Below, piece after piece: positions 47,401 to 56,814 of a DNA stretch of 64,000 bases (position 1 is the stretch's first letter; each line of letters begins with the position of its first letter). The stretch is from assembly GCA_024036415.1 (NCBI GenBank), contig JAMWET010000768.1:32501-96500 (forward strand), given 5' to 3'. Made by a program: the position numbers and the translations under genes. The notes under the pieces are model-generated. The model was not told the DNA's origin. It did not search any database and worked only from the letters and a program-made list of their open reading frames with translations. Origin of the DNA: Prochilodus magdalenae (Eukaryota > Chordata > Actinopteri > Characiformes > Prochilodontidae).

Positions 47401-48075
47401 TCCAGTCATTGAAATGTAAAGAGAGTGGGTAACACAAATACAGCCATTTTATTTACTATCCAAAACCACTAGTGAACCTGTATGTGTAATTTCATTTAAT
47501 GCTAATGATATTTAAATCATCATAAAGCTGAAAAAAAGACAAAGTGTTCTCTCCCATGACTGGAATTTAAAAATTATGATCAATGATACAATTAACAGTG
47601 TCTCAGACATCAGACAGCATCTAGAGCTATCAGAGGAATTCAACTCTTGGGACATTTCATTGAAGTCCACCAATGTGAATAACTCTGACTCCATATGTTT
47701 CTCTAGAACAGAGCATTTCACACCAAAACCATTATGAACCACTGTTTACATTACAAGGACTGAAATCTTAATTAAGCAGAAACTTAATTATTATGAAACA
47801 TGGTGAAAAGTTGTGGAATCCTCGATTTTTGGATCTTTTTGGGCTAAAATAAAATAATACAGCTCAAGATCAAAAGGTGTGAGCCACAGTGAAACAGTCC
47901 AGGAACTGAGCAGCACAAGATAATAATAACCTAGAATACAAGGAACAAGGAACTGAAGGACTAAAATGAGTATGAGGAGAAGCAGGTTTCTCTCTCCTCA
48001 CTAAACTGAGTTTGTGTAGTAAAAGAAGTGAATGGGTGCCAGACAAGTGTATGTATGTATGTATGTATGTATGTA

Positions 48076-48167
<92 letters not shown>

Positions 48168-48354
48168 TACATACATACATACATACACATACATGTATAT
48201 GAACTACTTACCCTATTATATAAGCTATGACCAGAGCCTGACAGAGCCTGTTCAAAGCCCCGACTCTTTTACTCCTTATCACCAGACTTTTCGGTGTGGT
48301 GTAGTCAAAGAAGCACTGCGTGAAGGAGCCACAGCAACTCTTATCGGACGACAT
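35328..48354 (-). CDS. p2rx4: P2X purinoceptor, P2RX4-like (gene span, 11 coding exons, C-terminus open)
   Basis: Trimeric ATP-gated cation channel of the plasma membrane. Coding exons: 48354-48212, 46525-46378, 43349-43278, 42691-42619, 42410-42314, 42154-42074, 41972-41831, 37412-37276, 35873-35780, 35673-35608 and 35423-35328. Together they give 383 codons, against about 388 aa for human P2RX4. Seen: the cytosolic kinase motif YTTPK, TM1 ([17 protein letters not shown]), the ATP-site lysines in TTKVKGIA, all ten ectodomain cysteines, the ATP-site motif [17 protein letters not shown]2 from [11 protein letters not shown] to WFVLVF, and the trafficking motif YKQRK (YxxxK). The [16 protein letters not shown] and [12 protein letters not shown] segments favour P2RX4 over other paralogues; P2RX5 is the main alternative. 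The final few residues or last exon are not resolved. Confidence 0.93.
35608..35673 (-). CDS. p2rx4: P2X receptor coding exon 10 (TM2, first half)
   Basis: 66 nt, phase 0 to 0. It encodes [19 protein letters not shown] and then MGL, the pore-lining first half of TM2. Donor CTG|GTAAGT. Confidence 0.95.
35780..35873 (-). CDS. p2rx4: P2X receptor coding exon 9
   Basis: 94 nt, phase 2 to 0. It encodes [20 protein letters not shown] and then [11 protein letters not shown]. The LIK lysine is an ATP-contact residue in P2X structures. Acceptor TGCAG, donor AAG|GTGAGT. Confidence 0.96.
36163..36420 (-). mobile_element. tRNA-derived SINE in P2X intron 8
   Basis: CATTTATGGCATTTAGCTGG CGCTCTTATCCAGAGTGACT at the left (tail) and GTGCCACACCAACCAC at the right (head), the reverse orientation of the copy at 6281. 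Sense with respect to the P2X gene. Confidence 0.8.
37276..37412 (-). CDS. p2rx4: P2X receptor coding exon 8
   Basis: 137 nt, phase 0 to 2. It encodes [20 protein letters not shown], then [19 protein letters not shown] and APGYNF. It carries the last two conserved cysteines and the GYNFR ATP-site motif. Acceptor CAACAG. Confidence 0.97.
37970..39725 (+). mobile_element. L1-like LINE relic antisense in P2X intron 7/8 region
   Basis: Starts within or near the RT catalytic block ([20 protein letters not shown], then [20 protein letters not shown]). It continues out of frame with [28 protein letters not shown] and, near 39175, [20 protein letters not shown]. It ends near an A-rich tail at about 39690-39725. 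The 5' part is missing and the frames are broken, so it is inactive. It lies in the intron between exons 7 and 8. Confidence 0.85.
40500..41275. repeat. CT-rich irregular tandem array in P2X intron 7
   Basis: Repeated blocks CCTCTCCATCCTCTTAATCA GTCTCTCTCTC and CCTCTCCGTCCCCCTAATCA GTC with variable (TC)n spacers of about 25-45 bp. Nearly all pyrimidine on the plus strand. Confidence 0.9.
41831..41972 (-). CDS. p2rx4: P2X receptor coding exon 7
   Basis: 142 nt, phase 2 to 0. It encodes [20 protein letters not shown], then [20 protein letters not shown], ending FQTMAVH. It carries the seventh and eighth conserved cysteines. Donor CAT|GTAGGA. The following intron (41830-37413) is the gene's largest repeat sink. 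Confidence 0.96.
42074..42154 (-). CDS. p2rx4: P2X receptor coding exon 6
   Basis: 81 nt, phase 2 to 2. It encodes [20 protein letters not shown] and then PKFNFN. NFT is an N-glycosylation sequon, and ENFT-IKN-I-PKF is a P2X family block. Donor CAA|GTGAGG. Confidence 0.95.
42314..42410 (-). CDS. p2rx4: P2X receptor coding exon 5
   Basis: 97 nt, phase 1 to 2. It encodes [20 protein letters not shown] and then [12 protein letters not shown]. It contains the GxxTGRC and TCEVxxWCP blocks, with cysteines four to six. Donor GA|GTATGT. Confidence 0.95.
42480..42582. repeat. hexanucleotide microsatellite (AGAGAC)n/(AGAGAT)n
   Basis: About 17 hexamers: AGAGAC units flank a core of AGAGAT units. In P2X intron 4, only 37 nt from exon 4. 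Confidence 0.9.
42619..42691 (-). CDS. p2rx4: P2X receptor coding exon 4
   Basis: 73 nt, phase 0 to 1. It encodes [20 protein letters not shown] and then SRLS. It carries the second and third conserved cysteines of the head domain. Acceptor TGCAG, donor GTG|GTGTGT. Confidence 0.94.
43278..43349 (-). CDS. p2rx4: P2X receptor coding exon 3
   Basis: 72 nt, phase 0 to 0. It encodes [19 protein letters not shown] and then SHCAE, with an N-glycosylation sequon (NQT) and the first conserved ectodomain cysteine. Donor GAG|GTGAGT. Confidence 0.95.
43939..44842. repeat. 29-bp minisatellite, about 31 copies, in P2X intron 2
   Basis: Unit GACACGGCGGACCACAGCAC AGAGAAAAA, grading from CACAGC at the left to TACAAC at the right. 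Period 29 keeps all plus frames open and produces 174-186-codon frames that are not genes. It abuts a Tc1 relic at about 44843. Confidence 0.95.
44843..45198 (+). mobile_element. Tc1/mariner 3' relic next to the minisatellite
   Basis: The end of a transposase frame ([20 protein letters not shown]) is followed by the non-coding tail TGTTGAGTTATTTTGAGGGC ACAGCAAA, TTACACTGTTATACAAGCTG TACACTGACTAC and the terminal GAACTCACTTTTGTGAGATA T. The 5' part is replaced by the minisatellite. Confidence 0.8.
46143..46193. repeat. (TAC)n microsatellite
   Basis: Imperfect TAC/CTA repeats, P2X intron 2. Confidence 0.9.
46378..46525 (-). CDS. p2rx4: P2X receptor coding exon 2
   Basis: 148 nt, phase 2 to 0. 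It finishes TM1 and encodes [20 protein letters not shown], then [19 protein letters not shown], ending IIPPQ. The VTTKVKG lysines are ATP-contact positions in the family, and IWDVADY is a hallmark block. Acceptor TGCAG, donor CAG|GTACCC. Confidence 0.96.
48043..48195. repeat. (TATG)n-(AT)n-(CATA)n compound microsatellite
   Basis: GTAT repeats at 48047-48078, about 36 AT units at 48091-48162, then CATA repeats to about 48195. The two flanks are complementary, so the block can fold. It lies in P2X intron 1 just after exon 1. Confidence 0.9.
48212..48354 (-). CDS. p2rx4: P2X receptor coding exon 1
   Basis: 143 nt, from ATG at 48354, phase 0 to 2. It encodes [20 protein letters not shown] and continues through [19 protein letters not shown] into the start of TM1 (ALVIAYII). 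It includes the conserved intracellular Y-x-T-x-K motif. Donor GG|GTAAGT. An (AT)n run at 48091-48162 begins only about 50 nt into the intron. Confidence 0.94.
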
Positions 48355-48700
48355 CTTCCCTCCAACTTCCAGGCTGCTGGTGTTGCTCCACTACAGCGGC
48401 TCCATTTCTGCTTTCACACGCCTGCGTTCTGTCTAACCTGCCCACGTTAGTGGGGCATAGACGCGCGTGCTTCTCAGCAGCTCGCTTCCCCTATAAACAC
48501 ACCTACACAGGAAGAAGCTCTGAGGCGAACAGCTGGATTAGCATTAGCATTCCTGCTGTCAGAACAGCGAAGCCAAGCGCCACAGCACGCTAACACTGTC
48601 AACATACTAAAAAACTAAAGCATATTTATAAAAAATAAAATATATTTCGCTTTGATACGGATTAATAAGCTTTCTGTGACAGGAACATCAAGAAAATGTT
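48355..48700. other. P2X 5' flank
   Basis: Upstream of the P2X ATG. Moderately GC-rich at 48350-48500, with no promoter element I can name confidently. Confidence 0.4.
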
Positions 48701-48705
48701 CCCTC

Positions 48706-49480
48706 TTTATTCATTTTATCAGCTTCTCTTACCATATAGGTGCAACTTGTAGTTCTACAATTACAGACTGTAGTCCATCTGATTCTCTGTACACTTTACT
48801 ATTCCCATTTAATTGTGTCCTTCAATGGTTAGGACCCCCACAGGACCACCACGGAGCAGGTACTAAGTGGGTGGTGGGTCATTCTCAGCACTGCAGTGAC
48901 ACTGACGTGGTGGTGGTGTGTTAGTGTGTGTGGTGCTGGTGTGAGTGGATCAGACACAGCAGTGCTACTGGAGTGTTTAAACACTGTGTCCACTCACTGT
49001 CCACTCTATTAGACACTCCTACCTTGCTGGTCCACCTTGTAGATGTACAGTCAAAGATGATAGCTCATTTGCTGCTGCACAGTGCAGTGTTGGTTGTCCT
49101 CTAGTCCTTTATCAGTGGTCACAGGATGCTCCCCACAGGACGTTGCCCACAGGACGCTGTTGGCTGGATAGTTTTGATCAGTGGGCGATTCTCGTTCCAA
49201 CAGTGATACTGAGGTGTCCAGCACCACTGACGTGTCTGATCCACTCACACCAGCACCACACACACTAACACACCACCAGTGTCAGTGCAGTGTCAGTGTC
49301 ACTGCAGTACTGAGAACGATCGACTACCCACATAATACCTGCTGTGGTGGTCATGTGGGGGTCCTGACCATTGCAGAACAGGGTAACACAGTATACAGAG
49401 AAACAGATGGACTGCAGTATGTAATTGTAGAACTACAAGATGCTCCTATATGGCAAGTTGAGCTGATAAAATGGATGAAC
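48706..49480. mobile_element. foldback-like element with about 250-bp inverted arms, complete copy
   Basis: The left arm (about 48706-48960) from ATTTTATCAGCTTCTCTTAC to GTGTGAGTGGATCAGACAC is the imperfect reverse complement of the right arm (about 49225-49480) ending GAGCTGATAAAATGGATGAA. The centre carries TTAGACACTCCTACCTTGCT GG. No transposase. Partial copies lie at 10230-10685, 32846-33280 and 33736-33990. Confidence 0.8.
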
Positions 49481-49490
49481 ATTTATTTTT

Positions 49491-49984
49491 AATTTTTGTA
49501 TTGGAAAATAATTCAAATAGAAGTACCACACAAACATAAATAAATGTAACTGTATTTATGAAATACATCGGAAAATGTATTTATCTGATGCACCCATGTG
49601 GGCTGAAGGTTAGAGATTGAGCCTTGTGATTGTAACATCACCTGTTTGCTTTCCTGAGCCGACAGGATTTGACTTGAGGGCTCTCTAGAAAGGCGACTAC
49701 CCTGCTCTCCAGAGACGGTGTGGGTAGGGCTGCCTACAGCTCTGTGCACCGCTCCAGTATCTACAGTATTAGTAAATTAACCATTAAGATGGCTAAAGCA
49801 AAATTATAAGTCTGGATGCCCTGTAAAAACGCAGCTCAATAATTTCATACCCTTTTTTGGGGGAATTTTGGGTTTTGTATACCACATACACACCAAATAC
49901 CACTTATCACATACAAACAGTGGATCATGTAACATCATCTGCTGGACCATAGTTACTCCTGTTACTCCATAGTCATCTAGTGTT
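49491..49984. other. non-coding, no gene seen
   Basis: Spacer between the foldback-like element and the 73-bp array. Confidence 0.5.
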
Positions 49985-50575
49985 ATAGTGTATACTGTGT
50001 AGAGCGTATATTGTACGGTGTCTGTATGTATTGTGTATATGTGGAGTGGTTGTGTATATGGTGTATACTGTGTAGAGTGTATATTGTACAGTGTGTTTAT
50101 GTATAGTGTATATGTAAAGTGGTTGTGTATATGGTGTAGACTGTGTAGAGTGTATATTGTACGGTGTCTGTATGTACTGTGTATATGTGGAGTCGGTATG
50201 TATATGGTGTATACTGTGTAGACTGTATATTGTAGAGTGTCTGTATGTATTGTGTATATGTGGAGTCAGTGTGTATATGGTGTATACTGTGTAGAGTGTA
50301 TATTGTACAGTGTCTGTATGTATTGTGTATATGTGGAGACGGCCTGTATATGGTGTATACTGTGTAGAGTGTATATTGTACAGTGTGTTTATGTATAGTG
50401 TATATGTAAAGTGGTTGTGTATATGGTGTATACTGTGTAGAGTGTATATTGTACAGTGTCTGTATGTACTGTGTATATGTGGAGTCGGTGTGCATATGGT
50501 GTATACTGTGTAGAGTGTGTAATGTACAGTGTGTTTATGTATAGTGTATATGTGGAGTCGGTGTGTATATTATGT
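49985..50575. repeat. 73-bp minisatellite, about 8 copies
   Basis: The landmark TGTGTAGAGTGTATATTGTA recurs at 73-bp spacing (50001, 50074, 50147, 50220, 50293). Units alternate between CTGTATGTATTGTG and TTTATGTATAGTG forms, an internal higher-order pattern. Confidence 0.9.
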
Positions 50576-52000
50576 ATTTATTGTATTGTATATATCATAA
50601 TTATTTTTAAATACTTGCTCTAATACATTATGCATTATAACATAAACATGATAAATATATAGACAGGATCACAGGCATGTTTAATACTGTTTTATTTAGG
50701 AAGTATCAGCAGGATAGGTAGGAGCAGGGTCGGGAGTGTTATGTAATCAGGTCTCGAAATACAGTAACACTGACAGTAATCAGTATAGAGGTATATTATA
50801 TAATCAGAGGTGATTACTGGCAGCTTTATGTTATAGCCACATACGGTCAAAACATTTAGTATAGTGGGTTTTTTTCAGTATATTTGAAGCATGTGCCAGA
50901 TTTTAATGCTGAACTGAATTAATATTAACTTCACTTCTGAAAGGTTAAATTGAGAGAGCAGTTTGTAGAGTTAGCGTCTGAAGAGGGAGCGGTAGACTTA
51001 CAGTACCTCGGTTTTCTCATAACTGGTTTCTTTCATCATCAGCCTTCGGCAGTAAAATGCTGATCTGTGCAGATGATCATTGTGTGTCTCTGAGTATTCA
51101 TGTGAAATCATGCCTGTTTAAACTGGTAGGACACGTTTGTGTGGCGGCTGATACTATGGAGAGTTAAGTAGGCAGAGAGTTACAGTATATCACAGACGTG
51201 ATCAACACAGTTAAAGCACAGCACACTGATATGAAGACATACGAGCGGTACAGTCTCTTAGCAGTCACTAATGATTCTTAGTCCAAGCTTTTAGAATGCC
51301 TTCTGTTTATAAGTGTTGTTAAAGGACTTCACACCATTTGTATTGTTTATGAGGAACTCATACTCAATAATATCTTCGTGTCAGAAATACTTCAGTGGAG
51401 ATATTCTTCTCTAAATGTGAGATGTGCTGGTCTGAGGCTCGGTATGAGCTGCTCTACACTTACACACCTACAGAATTACCGTACTTTAATATAGTAAACC
51501 TTTAGATCCGACTACCGTAACACTTTAAACACGTAATCTGTAACACAATACATCTTTAGAGTAGCTCCTCCAGCCCTGAGTAGGAATGCTTAATACCATT
51601 AAGGAATCCAATAAACTGGATCTGATCAATTATTCAAATGGACAAATATAAAACTAGTCATCTTATAGTAGGCCGATATTTTATACACTCTGTCTTTCCT
51701 TCATTTCTCATTTCTTATTTCTCTCAACCTAATGAAAATGATCTAAACATGATTTAAACACAGTTATGATCATTTCCGATTAATAATTATAGTTAATACT
51801 CTCATCATTGAAAAAAAAACTTACAGAATGAAAGTTGGTCGGTAGGTTTGACATCATGAGACACGCAAACAATTATGATAATCTCGTGTGCTCAAGTGAG
51901 GTAAGCAAGGACGGGCCTTTTTGCAGTACCTGACTCATTATATAAGGTCGTCATGTTGCATGTACTATCCGTTCTGACTCGTGCTGTCGTGTTGGTAGCA
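50576..52000. other. non-coding, no gene seen
   Basis: AT-rich intergenic DNA. No conserved frame. Confidence 0.5.
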
Positions 52001-52014
52001 GTCTTTGCAAGTAA

Positions 52015-54100
52015 GGTATAACTTAGAGAAGAGTCAGAAATCAATTTGAGCAGTTGAAAGAGTTGGAGAGGGGTCGCATCGTTGGGCTCCAAGTGCAGCA
52101 TGATTTTATCAATGTATTGCATGTCATACTTGTCGGATTGTTGGATACTACTGTAGCACACTGTACTGGATACTACCATGGCACACAATACTGGATACTA
52201 CCATGGCACACTGTACTGGATACTAACATGGCGCACAATACTGGATACTACCATGACACTATACTGGATACTACCATGGCACACTGTATTAAATACTACC
52301 ATGGCACACTGTACTGGACACTACTGTAGCACACGGTACTGGATACTACCATGGCACCCAATACTGGATACTACCATGGCACACTGTACTGGATACTACT
52401 GTAGCACACTGAACTGGATACTACCATGGCATACTATCCTGGATACTACTGTGGCACACTGTACTGGATACCAACATGGCACCCAATACTGGATACTACC
52501 ATGGCACACTGTACTGGATACTACTGTAGCACACTGAACTGGATACTACCATGGCACACTGTACTGGATACTACCATGGCACACTATACTGGATACTACC
52601 ATGGCGCACAATACTGGATACTACCATGACACTATACTGGATACTACTGTAGCACACTGCACTGGATACTACCATGGCACACTGTACTGGATACTACCAT
52701 GGCACACTATACTGGATACTACCATGGCACACTGTAATGGATACTACCATGGCGCACAATACTGGATACTACCATGACACTATACTGGATACTACCATGG
52801 CACACTGTATTGGATACTACCATGGCACACTATACTAGATACTACCATGGCACACTATACTGGATACTACCATGGCACACTGTATTAAATACTACCATGG
52901 CACACTGTACTGGATACTACCATGGCACACTATACTGGATACTACCATGGCATACTATCCTGGATACTACTGTGGCACACTGTACTGGACACTACTGTAG
53001 CACACTGTACTGGATACTACCATGGCACACTGTACTGGATACTACTGTAGCACACTGTACTGGAAACTGCATGGCACACTGTACTGGATACTACCATGGC
53101 ACACAATACTGGATACTACCATGGCACACTGTACTGGATACTAACATGGCACACTGTACTGGATACTAACATGGCACACTGTACTGGATACTACCATGGC
53201 ACACTGTACTGGATACTACCATGGCACACTGTACTGGATACTACCATGGCATACTATCCTGGATACTACTGTAGCACACTGTACTGGATACTACCATGGC
53301 ACACTGTACTGGATACTACTGTAGCACACTGTACTGGAAACTGCATGGCACACTGTACTGGATACTACCATGGCACACTGTACTGGATACTACCATGGCA
53401 CACTGTACTGGACACTACTGTAGCACACTGTACTGGATACTACCATGGCACACTGTACTGGATACTACCATGGCACACTGTACTGGATACTACTGTAGCA
53501 CACTGTACTGGAAACTGCATGGCACACTGTACTGGATACTACCATGGCACACTGTACTGGATACTACCATGCCGCACCGTACTGGATACTGTTAGTTCCA
53601 GCACCATTAGCATATGGCAGCATAATGCAGGACTAGTCATGCCAGACTGTCATGGAGTGACTCAGAATAGCAGCGGGTCATCTTCAGTGACGAGTCCCGC
53701 TTTTGTCTTTTTGGAGCCGACAAAAGAATCTGTGTGTGGAGATGAACGGCTCATTGTCACGCGCCACATGTGCAGAATGCCTCGTGTCACTCCACCTCCA
53801 GACCTACTGCAACATCTGCAGGAACAGTGTGAGCATATTCAATATGCATGGAATGAATTGTCACAGGACCCCATTAGGAATCTCGACCAAGACGTCTGTC
53901 GTGCTGCATTAGTCAACACGACTGTGTGACGCCATACTGTGAGACAGACTTCTGTACATGTAGCTCAATAAATATTGCGCTTATCAGTTTAAATGTATCA
54001 TCATTCATTGTTCCTGGTAACCTTTATCTTCCTTCCCAATAGCACTGCAATCCCACACTTCCTCTTGGGTGCAGCTATTTTTAGGATGGTGAATGTAATT
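52015..54100 (+). mobile_element. Tc1/mariner relic interrupted by a 25-bp minisatellite
   Basis: The left part (52020-52140) encodes QFEQLKELERGRIVGLQ, a Tc1 transposase N-terminal block. The right part (about 53593-54095) carries out-of-frame C-terminal pieces and the same 3' tail as 1-345. Between them, 52135-53592 is minisatellite. About 1.4 kb of repeat has replaced or expanded within the middle of the transposase. Confidence 0.7.
52135..53592. repeat. 25-bp minisatellite, about 58 copies
   Basis: Unit CATGGCACACTGTACTGGAT ACTAC. Variants TGTAGC, AACATGG and CTGCATGG recur in blocks, indicating amplification of multi-unit segments. Period 25 keeps frames open (HGTLYWILPW-like peptides) without being a gene. 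Confidence 0.95.
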
Positions 54101-54113
54101 CCATCCAGGTGGT

Positions 54114-54320
54114 TGTTCCAATATTAACATGCTTAGAAATTAGACTATCTAGTGGAAATAAAAAGAAAACATGGCGATGAATATTCTGGAAACTAACATC
54201 ATATATTTAAATCATGTAGATTATACTAAATTATAACTGTACTTTAATTGACAGTCCCGTCAGAGCCGACAGAAAAATATGCAACCCTGTAACTGTAATG
54301 CACACTGGTTACTCTAAATA
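54114..54320. repeat. 207-bp direct repeat, left copy
   Basis: About 95 percent identical by eye to 55081-55288. Both begin TTGTTYCAATATTAACATGC TTA and end GGTTACTCTAAATA. The two copies bracket the transposase fragment. Confidence 0.9.
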
Positions 54321-54334
54321 CCGTACCGGCCTTG

Positions 54335-55039
54335 CTATAAAATGCTAATCCTTTTAGACCATTCTTCTTTACAAAACATCTCTAGTTCATTCAGGTTTGA
54401 TGGTTTCCGAGCATGGACAGCTCTCTTTAAGTGACACCACAGATTTTCAATAATATTCAGGTCTGGGGACTGAGATGGCCATTCCAGAACGTTGTGCTTG
54501 TTCCTCTGCATGAATGCATTAGTAGATTTTGAGCAGTGTTTAGGGTCGTTGTCTTGTTGGAAGATCCAGCCCCGGTGCAGCTTCAGGTTTGTCACTGATT
54601 CCTGGACATTGGTCTCCAGAATCTGCTGATATTGATTGGAATCCATGCGTCCCTCAACTTGAATAAGATTCCCAGTCCCTGTACTGGCCACACAGCCCCA
54701 CAGCATGATGGAACCACCACCAAATTTTACTGTAGGTAGCAGGTGTTTTTCTTGCAGTGCTGTGTTCTTTTTCCTCCATGCACAACAGCCCTTGTTATGC
54801 ACAAATAACTCTATTTTAGTTTCATCAGTCCACAGCACCTTATTACAAAATGAAGCTGGCTTGTCCAAATGTGCTTTAGCATACCTCAAGCGGCTCTGTT
54901 TGTGATGTGGGCGGAGAAAAGGCTTCCTCTGCATCACTCTCCCATACAGCATCTCCTTGTGTAAAGTGTGCCGAATAGCAAGATCATGTTGTAGGTCTTT
55001 GGTGCTGGTCTGTGGGTTGACTCTGACTGTTCTCAACAT
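54335..55039 (-). pseudogene. Tc1/mariner transposase fragment, 234 codons open, N-terminus missing
   Basis: DDE transposase. The three catalytic positions are kept: Asp in VLWTDETKIELF, Asp in WIFQQDNDPKH and Glu in DLNIIENLW, with 34 residues between the last two (DD34E, Tc1 type). GGGSIMLWGC is the family glycine motif. Full Tc1 transposases are about 340 aa, so the DNA-binding N-terminus is lost. No terminal inverted repeats are visible next to it; instead 207-bp direct repeats flank it. The open frame suggests a rather young copy. A host-domesticated gene is unlikely given the truncation. Confidence 0.88.
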
Positions 55040-55080
55040 CGCTTCTGTTTATTCGAGATTTTTCTTGGTCTGTTGGTCTG

Positions 55081-55288
55081 TTGTTTCAATATTAACATGC
55101 TTACAAATTAGACTATCTAGTGGAAATAAAAAGAAAACATGGCAATGAATATTCTGGAAACTAACATCATATATTTAAAACATGTAGATTATACTAAATT
55201 ATAACTGTACTTTAATTGACAATCCCGTCAGAGCCAACAGAAAAATATACAACCCTGTAACTGTAATGCACACCGGTTACTCTAAATA
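55081..55288. repeat. 207-bp direct repeat, right copy
   Basis: Partner of 54114-54320. Contains CAACCCTGTAACTGTAATGC. Inverted versions of the GTAACAGGGTTGC motif occur just downstream at about 55374 and 55508. Confidence 0.9.
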
Positions 55289-56515
55289 TGCTAATTCTAG
55301 CTGAGGAATAGACGCTAGCTGTGGAATGTAATGCTACTGTTTGAAACTCGTTTTATCTTTTCTGATCATTCGAGTAACAGGGTTGCACTGGTTAGTCAGG
55401 GTTGACTTTTGGCCTTCCCGTGGTGTTAACAAATGACTTAATGATGTAATTTCCTGTGTATCAAGCGATGCAGTTTTATTTTTCTCTGCCATGCTTCATA
55501 TGTTTCTGTAACAGGGTTGCGTGGATGTTGTGTGACGCAACTTTAGTGCTTCACTGTGATCATTTAAAATATATATTCATTCAACAAATCGTCCTAGCAA
55601 CAACAAGAGACATATTTCAACGAAACCAAATCCTAGTTGTATGTCTGTAGTGTTTGCTGTAAAGTCACTATCATGTGCAATTCCATGTGTATGCAGTTGT
55701 TGACTGACAATGCAAATTTTTATTATTGGATCTGCTAGGCAGGTTATGACTCTGTTCAGTAGGCTGGGCTGTTCAGGGCTGTTCAATAGTGCCTCTGGTT
55801 TTGTCGTACACTCATGTCTTGAGACGGGTTTGCAAAAAACTCTGTATGGCCAGCGTATCAGGTTACAAGTTGTCCCCCAAGAGTTCCCGCTGTTCTCTTG
55901 CCCTGAAACTAGAAGTGAGGTAAGACGGAGGGTAAGAGTTAGAAAGGAAAAGCTGAAACTATAATTTGGGCTACCGCTGTAGATAGAGAGCACACTGAAA
56001 CTGGAATTCCACAGTATCCCTCTCTCCATTCAGTCATGTAGAACTAGAGCTAGGATTGAGGCTAACACAAACGGAGGCGCCACCCACCATATTTCTTCTC
56101 ACCCGCGAGTCTAAAAGACAACATCTGGAGTAACATCTTCCCAGAGACATTCATGGTATTTGAGCTGAATGTTGGACGTAATACAAATATGTCCTCCTGG
56201 ACGATGATCTTCAGCTGAGGAGATACATGAGCAGATGATGGGAACAGAAATCACAGCTGTTTGATTTTTCTCTCGGGCTCACAGAAACTGTGGCAAGCAG
56301 ATTTATCACCAGCTGAGGCTACAGGAAGTCAGTTAAACTCATGCTCACATTCCTCACGCCCAGCCCCTTCCCAGGAGTAATAGGGAAAGCTATGGAACAA
56401 TACTGTTTAGCCTATGGTGCACGAGATGGGGTCGATAAGAGTGCACGAATTTGAAATCCGAGATGACTGAATGCTACAAAAACACCCTGGAGCCCTGCAG
56501 ATCGTTTACCATTTC
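55289..56515. other. non-coding, no gene seen
   Basis: Lies between the transposase relic and the gstt1 3' end. No conserved frame. Confidence 0.5.
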
Positions 56516-56521
56516 TTTATT
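56516..56521 (-). terminator. gstt1: polyadenylation signal of gstt1
   Basis: AATAAA on the minus strand about 96 nt downstream of the TAG stop, a normal distance for a short 3' UTR. Confidence 0.6.
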
Positions 56522-56616
56522 ACTCTGAGCACCGATCTCCGTCTTCCGTTACATGTTATTCGTAGCTGATAGCAGATACAATCAAATTCAGCTGATTTCA
56601 TTTAATCCACCTGTTT

Positions 56617-56814
56617 CTAGAGGAACAGCTTCACGATCTTGGGTTTGAAATGCTGCAGAGTGCTGCCATCCATGTTTTTAGCTGTTTCCTGGGATGAGAG
56701 GATGTTCTGGTGGGCTTCATCAAACAGGTCGGCACCAATGGCATTCCTAACACGGTCCCTCCAAGCGCTCAGTTTGGGCCTCGTCTCGAACACATCCAGA
56801 CCTGCACCTACAGG
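56617..56814 (-). CDS. gstt1: gstt1 coding exon 5 (terminal)
   Basis: 198 nt including TAG. It encodes [20 protein letters not shown], then [19 protein letters not shown], and ends KPKIVKLFL. Acceptor CTCTAG. AATAAA on the minus strand at 56516-56521 lies about 100 nt past the stop. Confidence 0.95.
   Translation of the reverse strand, partial: PVGAGLDVFETRPKLSAWRDRVRNAIGADLFDEAHQNILSSQETAKNMDGSTLQHFKPKIVKLFL

Noticed and set aside
48012..48450. 140-codon frame with a Tyr/Ile repeat
   Set aside because: Translation of the (AT)n microsatellite antisense to P2X exon 1.
52178..53929. 277-codon frame with repeated HGTLYWILPW-like units
   Set aside because: 25-bp minisatellite fused by chance to a decayed Tc1 3' end.
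54335..55039. Possible domesticated transposase gene
   Set aside because: The DNA-binding N-terminus is missing, no promoter or splice context is seen, and flanking repeats indicate transposon debris. Kept as a pseudogene.
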